From NCBI GenBank assembly GCA_024734555.1, contig JANPWX010019821.1, positions 1,554,657 to 1,618,656 on the forward strand: DNA of 64,000 nucleotides, written 5' to 3'. Below are positions 22,607-34,500 of the stretch, one piece after another (the stretch's first letter is position 1; every line of letters begins with the position of its first letter). The stretch comes from Trochalopteron elliotii. Its lineage: Eukaryota; Chordata; Aves; Passeriformes; Leiothrichidae. The translations under genes and the position numbers were made by a program. The notes beneath the pieces were generated by a model. The model ran no database searches. It saw only the letters and a list, made by a program, of their open reading frames with translations, and had not been told where the DNA came from.

Positions 22607-23550
22607 ACAGAATTACAGAATCAATCAGGTTGGAAGATACCACAGTGGCTCTGGTTCAACTACCCTGCTCAGGTAGCCATTCTAGAGCACATTGCACAGG
22701 TTTGCATCCAGATAGTTTTTGGATATCTCCTGTGAGGGATACTCCAGAACTTCTCTGGGTGACATGTTCCAATGCCTGGTCACCTGCACAGTAAGGAAGT
22801 TCTTCCTCACATTCAGGTGGAACTTCCTGAGCAGCAGTTTGTCCCTGTTGCCCCTTGGCACCACCAGGCAGAGACTGGATCCATCCTTTTGACCACCACC
22901 CTTTAGATATTTATACACATTAATGAGGACCTCTCTCAGTCATCTGTTCTTGAGGCTGAATAGGTTTGGCTCCCTCACCACTTCCTTCTAAGAGAGATTC
23001 TCCAGATGCCTGAGCAACTCTGTTGCCCTCTGCTGCATCCACTCCAAGAGCTCCATGCTGCTCTTGTCCTGAGGAGCCCAGAACTGGACACAGCACTCCA
23101 GATGTGCCTCACCTGGGCTGAGTAGAAGGGTAGGATCACTGCTCTTGTCTTGCTGGCAGTGTTCTTCCTGATGCACCCCAAGACACTATTGGCCTTCTTG
23201 ACCACCAGAGCACACTGCTGGCTCATGTTGTCCACCAGGACCCCCAGGTCCTTCTCCACAGAGATGCTTTCCGGCAGATCAGCCCCCAGCCTGTGCTGAT
23301 GACTGGGGTTCTTCCTCCCCAGGTGCAGGACCCTGCATTTGTCCTTGTTGAATTTTAGAAGGTTTATCTCTGCCCATCTTTCCAACCTGTTGAGGTCCCT
23401 CTAAAGGACTGCACTATGGGATATTGGCCACTTCTCTCAGCTTTGTGTTGTCTCTTACCTGCTAGGGAGGCATCCATCTCTTTGTCCAAATCACTGACAA
23501 ACAACTTAAACACACTGGACCCAGTATGGGACCCTGGGGAATACCACTAC
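22607..23550 (-). pseudogene. CR1 LINE, 3' end with C-terminal RT and 3' UTR, dead copy
   Basis: The CR1 tail is at the left end (ACAGAATCAATCAGGTTGGA on the plus strand), so the element is on the minus strand and truncated at its 5' end near 23550. The minus-strand frame 22975-23385 has CR1 RT C-terminal sequence: [40 protein letters not shown] and [20 protein letters not shown]. It then drifts into another frame. A QGPILGP-type remnant lies farther toward 23540. Frameshifts and a degraded C-terminus make it non-functional. Its right edge ends next to A/T-rich sequence. Confidence 0.92.
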
Positions 23551-25724
23551 AGACAGGTGCTTAAAAGCAGTTGTTTAAAACAAATATTTTTAAAAAATAC
23601 AAAAAAGACTGGGGTCCAGGTTTTCCTACATTTAATGCACTCCTTCTGGTCATGTTATTACTGAACTCAGAACAAAAAAAGGTTGATAAAATATCTAGGT
23701 CCCAGCTGAAAGACAAACACTATGCAAACACCGATTCTAAATTGCTGGCTCATTTGAATTATTTAAAACATTTATGTTATTTTTTTAAGGAAATGTACTT
23801 TCTACACTATTTTTAGAGCTAAGTGAAATTATAATCGTGGATACCCCTTTGAATGGCTGCAAAACCTGAGTGTGTCTCTGAAATACAAACATCTATCCAG
23901 TTTTACTGACTTTACTGGAATTCCTAAACCTCACTGTCTCTGAAAATCAGAATAAGTATCTAACTATTCTTTGTTATTGTGGGGCACATCATCTTTATAT
24001 TTCAGGAATAAAGGCGGATGATGAAAACTGAAGATTTAAGTCAGCATATGGCCACTATTATTGGCATTTGGATGAGTTACATTTACATATTTACATTTAC
24101 ATATTTTTTTTTTCCTAAATGAACACATTTCTCATTGTTAAAGGATTTGTCATTTAAGGTCTTCTAGCTCTTGAAAGCATGCTGCATTTGGAAAGATTTC
24201 CTTTAGTAAAGATAGTACAAAAATTAATGATTTCAAGATATTTTCACTAATCTGGCCAAAATTTTTTTCACATAGCAGTCTACCACATAACTTTGTATTT
24301 TCAAAAGCAAAAGTGACTTTCATGCACTTTCTATATAACCTGGTTTATAAAACAGCCAAACTTTCCCCTCTGTGTAACTTGTCTCATTTCTAAATTTGGG
24401 TATGTTTTGTCTTTGATTTTACAAGCAGAATATGCACGTTTACCCCTCCATACTTCAATTTTTCCCTACTGTACCCCTGATCTACTGTGATTTGACAAAT
24501 GGTTATTGAATTAAATCACTGTTACTTGCATTTATGGTTTTTAAAAAGCCTATATCAATCTGGGTGAAATCCTCTGTGTGATCAGGTCATATTTAGGAAA
24601 CCAGCTGTTAGGCTGTCAAGCTTGTATATATGTGCTGCAGTGCCATCAGAACACCATGAAGGGTTTAAACTGTTTGCTTCTGTGCCTTTGGTTTTCATGC
24701 TTTATAGAGGTGGATGAAGTTTTCCACTCAGAATCATTTTTTGATACTAGAGCTTCTACCAATCCTAGCTCAATAGCATGAGAATTTCAATAAAGTATAG
24801 TATCACATAAGGGATCTGAGTCACCTCCTGTGGGCATGAAGTGAGTGGTTTCCCTTCTATAACATTGTGACTAGAGCATTGATCTGTGTCTCTATGTGAA
24901 ATTTCAGATGGAAATATTTTGGAGATTTTAAATAATAACTTCCAAATTGTTTTCTGTGAGTTCTTCATTGTCTGTTTTTCTTTTTCTGAAGGATCAAAGA
25001 AATTCAGCATATAAACTGCTCTGCTGCAAAGACAGTAGAAGTGTCACCCTTTTATAGTTAGCTCCTCATTTTGTGCTTAGTTTCCAGTTCTGCTAGGTAC
25101 CATGCGCTTTAAACCCCTGAAGTCTGAAAGGAGTCCACGAGTGGCTTCTGGCTGGTGTCTCTATAAATATACTTGGGGGCAGAAGTCCACTGTACAGCAT
25201 AATTTCCTGGGAATACAGTCCATTCTACTGTCTTCCTGAGACTAATGCTGAATCCTCAAACTCAGACACAGAGAAGATATACTGTTTCCAAAATCCCCTG
25301 AGATATCTTACACACCATTTAATCCTTGAGAGATGATGACAGAAATTAGACTCAGACACACACAACTGTATAAGTGCATACACACAGGGCGTTTCTGAAA
25401 ATATTACTTTTCACATAGATATAGGCAGAAGGAACTCCCTTTGCCTTTTCAGTTTCCTTACTTCTCTAAACGAGTATTTGTTGTGGGGTCAAACTGCAGT
25501 CCTCAGTACCACTCGTGCCATTCTCTCTGAACCACAATTTGTCTTCTCAAGCTGGCTTTGTCATTTCCACTGCAAACCCTTTGCCTCAGCCTTGTATGAC
25601 TGTGGGAGACGGTTTGACTTTCACCCAGCTGGTGCTTTATGGCTTTCTTTTTGCAAAACTCTTCTTCTGTACATGTGGGAGTTCATTTTTAAATTTTAAT
25701 TTTAATTCATAAGTTAATGTTCTT
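23551..25724. other. unannotated AT-rich sequence
   Basis: No exon or repeat family recognised. ACATTTACATATTT units repeat around 24079-24107. A very good TATA-box motif (CTATAAATA) lies at 25161-25169 with no other promoter sign. Confidence 0.5.
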
Positions 25725-26295
25725 TTGTAAAATGGTTTGTTCTATGTACCCCTTCTGTTACCTCCTTTTGGTTTTTCCCTGTCTTCTCCCCAGTGACAGC
25801 TTTATGATTGGTTCTGGGTTCTCCCTATGTTTTCCCCCCCCAGAGACAGTTATCTGCCCATCACCTGGCAAGTAACCTCCTGTTCCTGTCCATCACTTTA
25901 GGGGTCTCTCCCTGCTTCTGGAAAATTCTAGGAGAGGCGTCGAGTGATGGGACAGAATCCTGACTGTCACCTCATACTGTTCATTGCATGGTTATTTTAT
26001 ATGTTTGCTATGATATGAGCCACCTCCCTGTTATACCTTATTGGTCCTTGGTTGAACCCCCCCCTGTGTTACACCCCCCTTTAAAAGGTCCCCCCCGGGG
26101 TTCGTTGTGGTCTCTGGAGAGGCTGACACCTGAGGTGAGGGCTCCTCGCAGGAGTTCCAATAATCTCGTTGTGACCCAACCTCTCTGGTGTCCCTCCTTT
26201 CATCCTCCTGCCTTCACCACGCTGACGCTGCTGAGCAACAAGGACCCACCGGTGTTGATATCGGTGCCGAGGCTAGCTGGGCTTGAGAAACAGGC
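25725..26295 (+). mobile_element. probable ERV LTR or LTR fragment
   Basis: A C-rich block in AT-rich DNA has a U3-like region, a TATA box (TTTAAAAGG, 26080-26088), an AATAAT poly(A)-like hexamer at 26159-26164 and a C/T-rich U5-like region after it. This order fits a plus-strand LTR. The left edge is placed at TGTAAAATGG by eye. The right edge is near 26295, with no target-site duplication found, so the copy may be truncated. The 147-codon frame crossing it (25988-26431) follows from base composition and is not taken as a gene. Confidence 0.5.
26057..26100. promoter_or_regulatory. TATA box flanked by C-tracts (possible G-quadruplex on minus strand)
   Basis: Three C-runs of 8, 6 and 7 bases (26057-26064, 26074-26079, 26090-26096) surround TTTAAAAGG. 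A GGGG at 26097-26100 follows directly. The minus strand therefore has long G-runs that could stack as a quadruplex over the promoter. This is inferred from sequence only. Confidence 0.4.
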
Positions 26296-28019
26296 ACTGT
26301 ATCATGTACAGAATGAAGGGCTATTGCTTTACCTCTCCTCCTCATCACATCTTTCTCTTAGTCCAATGGCTGTCTACTTTCTATTCCAGGAGCAATGTAA
26401 TGTATCCTGCAAGGTCCTTGAGAGTCATTAAAATAGATAGCAATACCACAACTCCTTTTCAAATCAACAGCAATTGAAAGAAGGAGCATATACATAAGGA
26501 AATCCCACAAATCATCACAAGGAGTAAGTCATGAATGGTTGCCATGCTCTCAAATTGCATTTTCAACAAATAAATGATTTTTATAACTTAACTCTACATA
26601 TGTCAGACTAAGGTTCTTGAATTATATGCAATGGACTACATTGTATTACTTGTGTATATATATATATCTCACATTGAATAAGCAAAGCATGCTGTGGTAT
26701 ACTTACATCTCATGTTGACTCTATGTATATCATATGTGAAGTTGATTCTATTATTGGTATAAATTCTATTATTGGTATAAATTGAGGCCCTCGCACCCCA
26801 TGTGTACCTGTATCCTTAGAACTTTGGCATGCCTTTGAAAGACAAGGACCTGAAGTCTGTGTCTTGATGTCACTGCCTCAAGCTGCACATATGTGCTGCC
26901 ATGCAGTGAAAGTGAATTGATGCAATATATTCCATGCCTCTGCCTACATGACATAGACACACTTGATTCACTGATCCCATCCACCTGTGGAGGCTAGAAG
27001 TGGGGAAGAGTCAGGAGTTCCTTGTGGCCTACTGAGCATAGGATTATATGAGACCAGGACTGAAAAATGTGTTGCTGAGAACGACTCTCCCCCTTCCTTA
27101 TTTTAAACGGGGTTAGGTTATAAGCGAATCTGCATGCACTTCCAAAGAAGACACAAGTTTTTGCAATGAATATAATATTGACAGCTGCAAAGCAAGACAA
27201 ATGACATAAACAGGGTCCTTCACTTGAATCCGACTGCTGTTTGAGTAGTGTTTCTTCCTTTCCATTCTCTGAGTCACTCCCAGTTTCCTTTAGCTTCCTT
27301 CTTTCCATCTCACTCTCCCCTCTCGCTTTCTCAGGTGGAAAATAGGATGTGGCCCCCTCAGTGTGTCTGTCAAACATTTTGGCTCTTCAGATAATCTTTG
27401 ACCGGACCTGACTGTGCTCCTTTCAGTAAAGCAGAGGATTGGTTTCCAGTTAAGCCTTTGGAATCCTAGTGCTCAGGAAGAATAACTCCAAGCACTGCAT
27501 TTGGGAAAGCTTTATTAACAAGTTGAAAGTGAAAGAAAGGTAATAATTGCATTTAAACAATCAACCAAAGCAAAGCTCACCTCTGGGTTTATAAATTTGT
27601 AGGGAAGACATAATTACAAGGGGCTTGTGTTGCTACATTGCTTTTGCTTTGAAAAACAGATTGCCACCCCACTCCCACTGGATGAATAATTGGGTCCTCA
27701 TAGGTCTCTTGAATCAAAGTAGTGTTGCAGTAAAACTTTATTTTTCCAGTGCTCATTAAAAGAGAAGCTGAATGGAAAACTCCCACTTTGGGGATGGGAT
27801 TAGATAGCCCTAGATTATTCCTCCTCCCATGCCCTTTCAAGGTTTTTTGTTTCTTAATCTGCTCAGCAAGAAAAAGTAAATTGCCAGAAGTGAGATTAGT
27901 GAAGAATATTGTCCCAAGGACAATAAGGCGTTATTGCAAGGCTGGTATGAGATCCCTGCTTCAAAAAACCACAAGACTTGGAGGTGTGTGAGCCCTTAAT
28001 TGCCTACTTCTGATAAACT
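26296..28019. other. unannotated AT-rich sequence
   Basis: No supported gene. It contains a short TA run at about 26653-26665 and an exact two-copy 18-base repeat at 26745-26780. A minus-strand frame at 26994-27377 begins with ATG just after an in-frame TGA, in a fair start context (GCCAAAATG). It has a charged first half, but no family is recognised. Confidence 0.5.
26745..26780. repeat. tandem duplication, 18-base unit x2
   Basis: ATTCTATTATTGGTATAA occurs exactly twice, head to tail. Confidence 0.85.
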
Positions 28020-31000
28020 GGCAGTGGAAAAAAACAAAAGAAAAAAGAAGAAAAACCCCATTCAGCCATGAATTAGCCTGGATCAAGTCCACTTGCTAAT
28101 CAGAGTTTAATGAGGATGCTGCTGCTCTTAACATATTCAAAATGATCAAAACTGCCCTGGCTTCAAGTTTATGCAGTTAGTATTTCCTCTCTGCTGTCAC
28201 TTCTGCACACTGGTTGTCATGAATCTTTAAAGAACATAATTATATCTGGGACAGGCATAGTGGGGAGAGTGGGAGAGTATGTACCTCAGAAGGAGTGAAA
28301 ATATAAGGCTAAGAGTTATTCTGCTAATTTATTCCCATACCATCTAAATTGTCTACATCTCAGCTGCTGGAACAAATACCCCAATTGGCACAGTGTTAAT
28401 CAGACCCATAAAGCTGGGATATATAGTTGGATTTCTATTACTGTATCACAGTCAGCCTTTATGTGCCCTTGCTGTTGAGGAATCCATAGGATAGTTGTGT
28501 ATGAAGGTCCCAGAGTTCAAGAATCACAGGTCTCACTGTTGGCAGCCACAAACTGCCATTTGCTGCTTAAAGTCAATATGGCCACTGTGCCAGAGATCTC
28601 AAAGTGTGATGTTAGGAGATGCTTTGACTTTTGTTGGCTACATTGAAGTTAATGAGGTAGCTCACTGCAGTAACTATATCACTGAAAGCTATGCCTTTGT
28701 GCGTGCAGTGGGCTCCAGAGCACTGGCAGAAGGAAGCAGGCACTGGCAGGTATCCTTTTGATCCTCAGTCCTCATTCCCATCTTACTGCTTTAAACTAGA
28801 TGCTATAAAGACACCAAATTAAAAAAAGAAATCTGAACAAAGAGCAAGAACTCAAGATTTAATACCTTCTAATTATGGGCTTGGTTTGGGATGTGGGACT
28901 GACCACATGAGGCTATAAAAGTTTTTACATAAACCTTTCTGATTTCTTTAAAAAACAGAGAAATTTCTATCCAGAAGGCAGTATGTGACCCTCATATTGT
29001 GAGAAAAGAAGTACATCTTCTGTTGGCCAACACTGTTAGGGCCACATGGTTTGATCAGACACTGCTGATCAGCAAAGATGCTGCTGAGTGCAGTTACATT
29101 AGGTCACGTACACACTGTCTTGCGCTCAAAGTTTAGTTTATTTCCAGCCTACCCTCCACAGGCTTATCAATCTTACAAACTGTCTATAAGACTGCGAACA
29201 CTTTGTAGAACAGCTATTCAAGATGGCAGGGAAAGAATGAATTTACTATCATATGTCATTAATAATTCTTGAGAGGGGGTTTGGTGGCATTTTATTTGTA
29301 TTTTTGTTGTTGTTTTTTTGTTGTTTGTTTTTTATTTAGACAGAATATTTTCATTACTTTTGGCGCTGTGATCTCACAAAATCCAACACTGCTATTGGTA
29401 GAGAGAAAGTAATATGTTGAGGCAGGATATTTTTCATTTTAAGTTGGAACTATATGTAAAATATACACTAAATGAAACTGATTTTAAGTTTTCTTACTCT
29501 TGACATTCATGCCATCCATTACATAGTTAGAAGATTTCTAGTACTTTTTTTGCAATGATATCAGATAGAGAGATAAATCAACAAATCAAATTTCCCCTTT
29601 TTCCCCCTCTAAAAACTAGAGGGATAATATCAGGGTTGCAGCAACTTAGTTGTTTATTTGTAAAGCACTAATGTCTGGTGTTAAGGAAGGCAGTATTTAT
29701 ATTGACAAAACATATTTGAAAAATTAAAACTTGCTCAGTAATTAAAAACTGCCTCGGGTAAACAATTTTTATAGCCATTAACGTTTTTAATCAAAAGTCA
29801 CTTTTAATCAGATGGCCATTGTCCAAAAGAGAATTTCAAGTCAATATCCCATTATGGTCTGTCTGAAAAAGACATTGTCTTCAAAGAATATTTATGCAAA
29901 CATGGTCCAATACTAAAGAAATGCAATATAAAAGCAATTTGATGTTATTTGACCCCATCACATATAATGCTTTAGAGCAGCAAGGTAACTGAGACGAGGG
30001 TAGGCAGCATATATTTTATACTTTGAAGTGTAAGATTTTTAGAAACTCTTTGCAAAATCTTTGTAAAACCTGGATTGTTTCTGTAATACTTCTATTCTAG
30101 CTGTAAACGTTCATCAGCTTTAATCTCCTACATGCTGGAACACCAGCATTTCTTGAGCTAACTAGTTGCAGCTTCATTTCTTGAGTTTTGACATAGTTGA
30201 TCATTCAGTTTTCATCCTCTTTCTTCATATTAAGAGATGTGGCTTATCTGAGAATCTACATAATAGAAACAGTTTGTGACTAGATATTGAAAAAAAAAAT
30301 CTTAATAGATCAGGGGCTTTTTAAAACAGCACATAGTTCATGCACCATTTAGAAGCAATAATCTTCTTTCCAGCAAGAAGTGATTGTATCTTGTAATTGA
30401 GCTTTGATAAAGAGGCCTAAGTAAGCTCAGACAGACATGAAATATTTGTGTTTAAGAGTGCTCAAATGTTCCATCTGGATAAAAAATTCTAACTGAAACA
30501 TTTAGACATTTCCAGAATATTTTTGGACATTTTCAAAATGAAATGTTTTGATTTTTCTGAATCAATCTTTTATCTGCTTTTCATTCTATACATGACTTTG
30601 CCATTTTGACATTTTGTTTCAGTTCAGGACAAACCCAAATATTAAAACATCCCTGCAGTAAGAAATTCCAGTTTTGGAACGTGTCTGCTTCTGATAATGA
30701 ATGATATATAAATTTGTTCAAGATGTTATGAATCTAAAAAGCTGTTCATATTTTATCCAAATTACAAGGGAAAACTTGCCTATGACTTTCAAAGTCCTTT
30801 GCAAGATAATATAGAATCCTTTTGTTCCAGAGTAACCTGCCAGAATAGAAAATATACAATATATAATATATACAATGATATACAGTATATTTCTAGAAGC
30901 TTTAAGCAACAGCCCTAAAATAAGATTTAGAAGACAAACTATTTGGACAGTACAGGGTGGTAGTAAGGCCCAGTGCTTATATTAGAGCTAAAAACATTAC
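28020..31000. other. unannotated AT-rich sequence, possible conserved non-coding DNA
   Basis: No exon recognised. Two stretches look denser in homeodomain or POU/C-EBP-like motifs than usual: 28060-28180 (CTAATCAGAG, TTTAATGAGG) and 29740-29990 (CATTAACG, TTATGCAAA at 29892-29900). Such motifs are common by chance in AT-rich DNA. A TTG/T-rich low-complexity patch is at 29297-29336, and a TATA/ATAT-rich patch at 30850-30893. Confidence 0.35.
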
Positions 31001-34000
31001 TAATATTTGTAGAAGGTCAGTGTGTATTTCCAATCTAAATTATTATCACATCATTTTAGTTATAGAAGGCTTGAACTTTTCTATGTGTTGCCCAGTTCAG
31101 GACTGATCCTTGTGTTCTTTCTGGACATGTCCTGTTTACTTGGTGACAGATACATAAGAAGGATGGATGGGGACAATGCAAAGCCATCACAAGAAGCATT
31201 GGACCTTACTCCATTTTTATTTGCCCCAGCATCCAGGATTAATTTCCACTGGAGCCAGTGAAACAGAGTTTAGCTCCCAACATGGTTTTTTGCATCTGTT
31301 CTGTGCATGGAGGTGGCACTAGCCACCGTAGCTGAGCATTTGCAATGTACAGCTGGGTGTCCTGCCATGAAAGAAGAGGAACAGTTGGGACACTATCATT
31401 TCAGCAGTTTTGAGCTACAGACTGGAAAAAGAAGAGCTGTAGGAAAAATCTGTGTATCAAAGCAGCCACAGGGCTGCTGTCGCTATCTGCAGGGGACTGC
31501 ATCAGCCTGGAATCTGTGACATGAAAAAGGTAGTGCAAAGAATGCCTGAACTACTGGGAGGTGCAGGAGGTAATTTAATATCACCCCATTGGCATAGAAT
31601 AAATGTGAATGAGGGGGAAAAGAGGCCCACAGTTTACAATAGGCTCAGTAATACTGCATGCATTTTGAGCAGGCGCAAAAGAACAGCACAACAAATGCTT
31701 CTAGAAGGTTCCTAAAAAGCAGCCTTTCTGCTCAGATAGTTTGTCAAGGACTTGGTATGCAGGACTGAAACAACATTTTAAAAGGGAAATTTCCAAGTCA
31801 CGAACTTCTTTTTTGAAGGAGTTCCCAGTTCCTTCAAAACTGAGAAAGGGTTTGTGTTCATTTCAAGTTTTGGGTGAAAATTTGGGTCAAGTTTCAAGAT
31901 GGTTTCTCGACCTCTAATTACTATTATTAGCACTCCTAAATGGACTCTTTAGAAAATCCCTTGACTAAGGAGGGCTGGAGTGAGCTAATGAGTATGAGAG
32001 TGAGAAGAAGGTTCTTGTTTGAATTTTAAATACTCCAGCTCACTAATTGGGGACTCTGGAGAATGCTTCTTTAGTTATGGAGGGAGTTCAGGGGCAGGTG
32101 GGAATAAGAACAATATTTTTTAGACGTGTCACTTTAAAGTATACCCAATGCTGCTTTGACATGGCACCAAATGAATTTTTAAGCAACAATGAGTAACCTT
32201 ATCCTCCCTTTAGGCACTTGCAGAACTTACTTATTTTTGTTTTTAAAAAATGATCTCGGCAAGGTTTTCTGTGGTCTCAAAAATTTAATGAAGAATAACA
32301 TTCTTTGATGATCCTGGAAACGAGCATCTTTTCTTTTCCAAATAAAAATGAAAAAGCAGAGAGCCTCATGCCTACAAGTCTGTTATGTGTTAGACCAGCA
32401 GAGCTCCCACTGACAGTACAGTTCCAACTGGACGCTCTTCCTGTCTTATGTTTTTGTTTTCCATTTTTTGAAATAAATTATTTTCTTTACATTGTACTCA
32501 CTGCATGCATCATTTCTACCCTCAGAACCCATCCTGATTTTTTTTTCTCAGAAGACCTACAGCGGTGGCACTCTTACCCAACATGAAGACTCTTTTATTT
32601 TTTTTAAACCAGAAATTCGTTTTAGTGATGACCACCTAAACACAGTTGACACAAACTCCATTTCTTTTCTGCTAAAAAGGAAGATAGGGAATGCACTTAC
32701 AAACACACATATTTATTCTTTTTGTCTACAGGACTTGGAAAAATGCTCATGTAAAAATTTATGTGTCCTTCATGAACTTAGAAATTATGTGAACTCACCA
32801 TGAAAACTCTGGAGGTTGGGCTATACCTAGTATTTCAGAAGGCAATTCCACATTATGAACAACGGAGAATAAAAGAATCTCCAGTAACATTTTTTTCTTT
32901 CTATAAGCCTAGGAATCCAATGAATTGAAATATTTAATTTTGTCTGATTTTTGGCCAATTACATTTTCTTTTACAATTCCACATAAATAATCAACTTCAC
33001 CCATGTGAAGCTATGCAAAGTTTAAGATACAATTCATGTCAACCCAAACTTTCCCTGCTGTGTAATGTTTTTGCTTCCCACCTGTAGAGACAATTGAATC
33101 CCACAGTTCCATGGTGACAGATTAACTGGGTATTGATGTCTGACTTGAAGTAATTTGCACACTCTTTTCCCACCTTACGTGTATGCCTCTGAAATCCTGA
33201 TTGGTGTTCTACTGATGACAAAAAGAAGACCTTATTTGTATTTGAAAAAAATTCTTCTATCTCTTGCAATGATTTAGCATCAATACAAGCAATTTTGCTC
33301 ATCCTTTTGTGTTTATAGAGGCTGATGAAAATCTGTTGAAGATTTTGCCTCATGATTTTACAATATAGTACTGACAAGAATGAGCTTAGTTAACCTAAAC
33401 TGTCTCATACAGGGTCAAAATATAGTGATCTATTTTACAATTGATACACCATTACACTGTGTGTTGTGGTCCATTCCTGCAATGGGCTGAAGACTGTTTG
33501 TTTTGTTGTGCCTCTCCAAGGCGTCTTGGCACAGCCTATCAGACTGCATAAAACTGAAGAAATTACATACTGCTTTCCTCCCTTTCCACAGTAGCAGCAT
33601 CTCTTAATTACACAGTTTTGCTGACATTGTGATGATATTTTTACTCACCTGGGCAAAGATAGGGCAATAGGATGAGCATTAAGAGGAGAGACTGCTTCTT
33701 ATATATATGCTCTTACAAAATGTTTTATAATACACTGCACAGGGTATCTCTTATTTTTTGTTGCTTGCATTTAAATTCGCACTGGAGAAAGAATCTGACT
33801 GGTGTAAAAAGGAAAGCAGAATTGAGCATGATTCCACACTGCAAAGAGACTTTCATTCCAACTCTCAACTCTATAGAGATGTCTTTGCTTGCTTTTCCAT
33901 TTTTTGGGCAGACTTCACTCTGCTCCTTAGGCAGAGGCAGCCAGCTGTTTTCAACACCTAAAGGACAAGAAGACCTTGAAAGAAGTTCAAGATGCCATGC

Positions 34001-34500
34001 TTGCACTCTGGATAAAGATTATGAAAAGATTTGATTGGGGCATGGGGTGGAAACAAGTAAGATACTTGGCAGCTGCTTTCTAAATGAGCTATGCGATCAG
34101 CCTCTTGGAACAAATTTCAACAGCTTCAGAATAGGTTACCTAAATTTATTCCCTCATTTAATCAGGTTTAAATAAAAGCAGATTTCTGTTTCTCCTTCCC
34201 TCTTTGCATGACATCCCAAGGTGATACTGACTGTGGGAAGCCAGGCACATAACAAGGGGGATACATGGTACATATGGAACTCATTTTCATTAGTGATAGA
34301 CATGTAGCTCTTCTCCTTAGACCCACCATAACATCAGTAGTTCAAAATTAAGTTGGGCACCAGAAATGGACCATGAAGTAATAGAAGAATTCTCATTAAA
34401 CATTCAGATTCCCACAAATGCCATATGCACCCAACATGTCTTTTTCTTTGTGATCCTGCACAGATACTTACAAGCCTTCTAGGAAAATATTTAAGGATCT
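31001..34500. other. unannotated AT-rich sequence
   Basis: I see nothing to annotate. The longest frames (112 codons minus at 33039-33377; 120 codons plus at 33672-34034, itself overlapped by an open minus frame) have no domain I recognise. Confidence 0.55.

Noticed and set aside
25161..25169. Stand-alone promoter at CTATAAATA
   Set aside because: There is no CCAAT, initiator, CpG richness or downstream open frame. A lone TATA motif is common in AT-rich DNA.
25988..26431. 147-codon frame
   Set aside because: It lies across the C-rich LTR-like block, whose base composition keeps stops rare.
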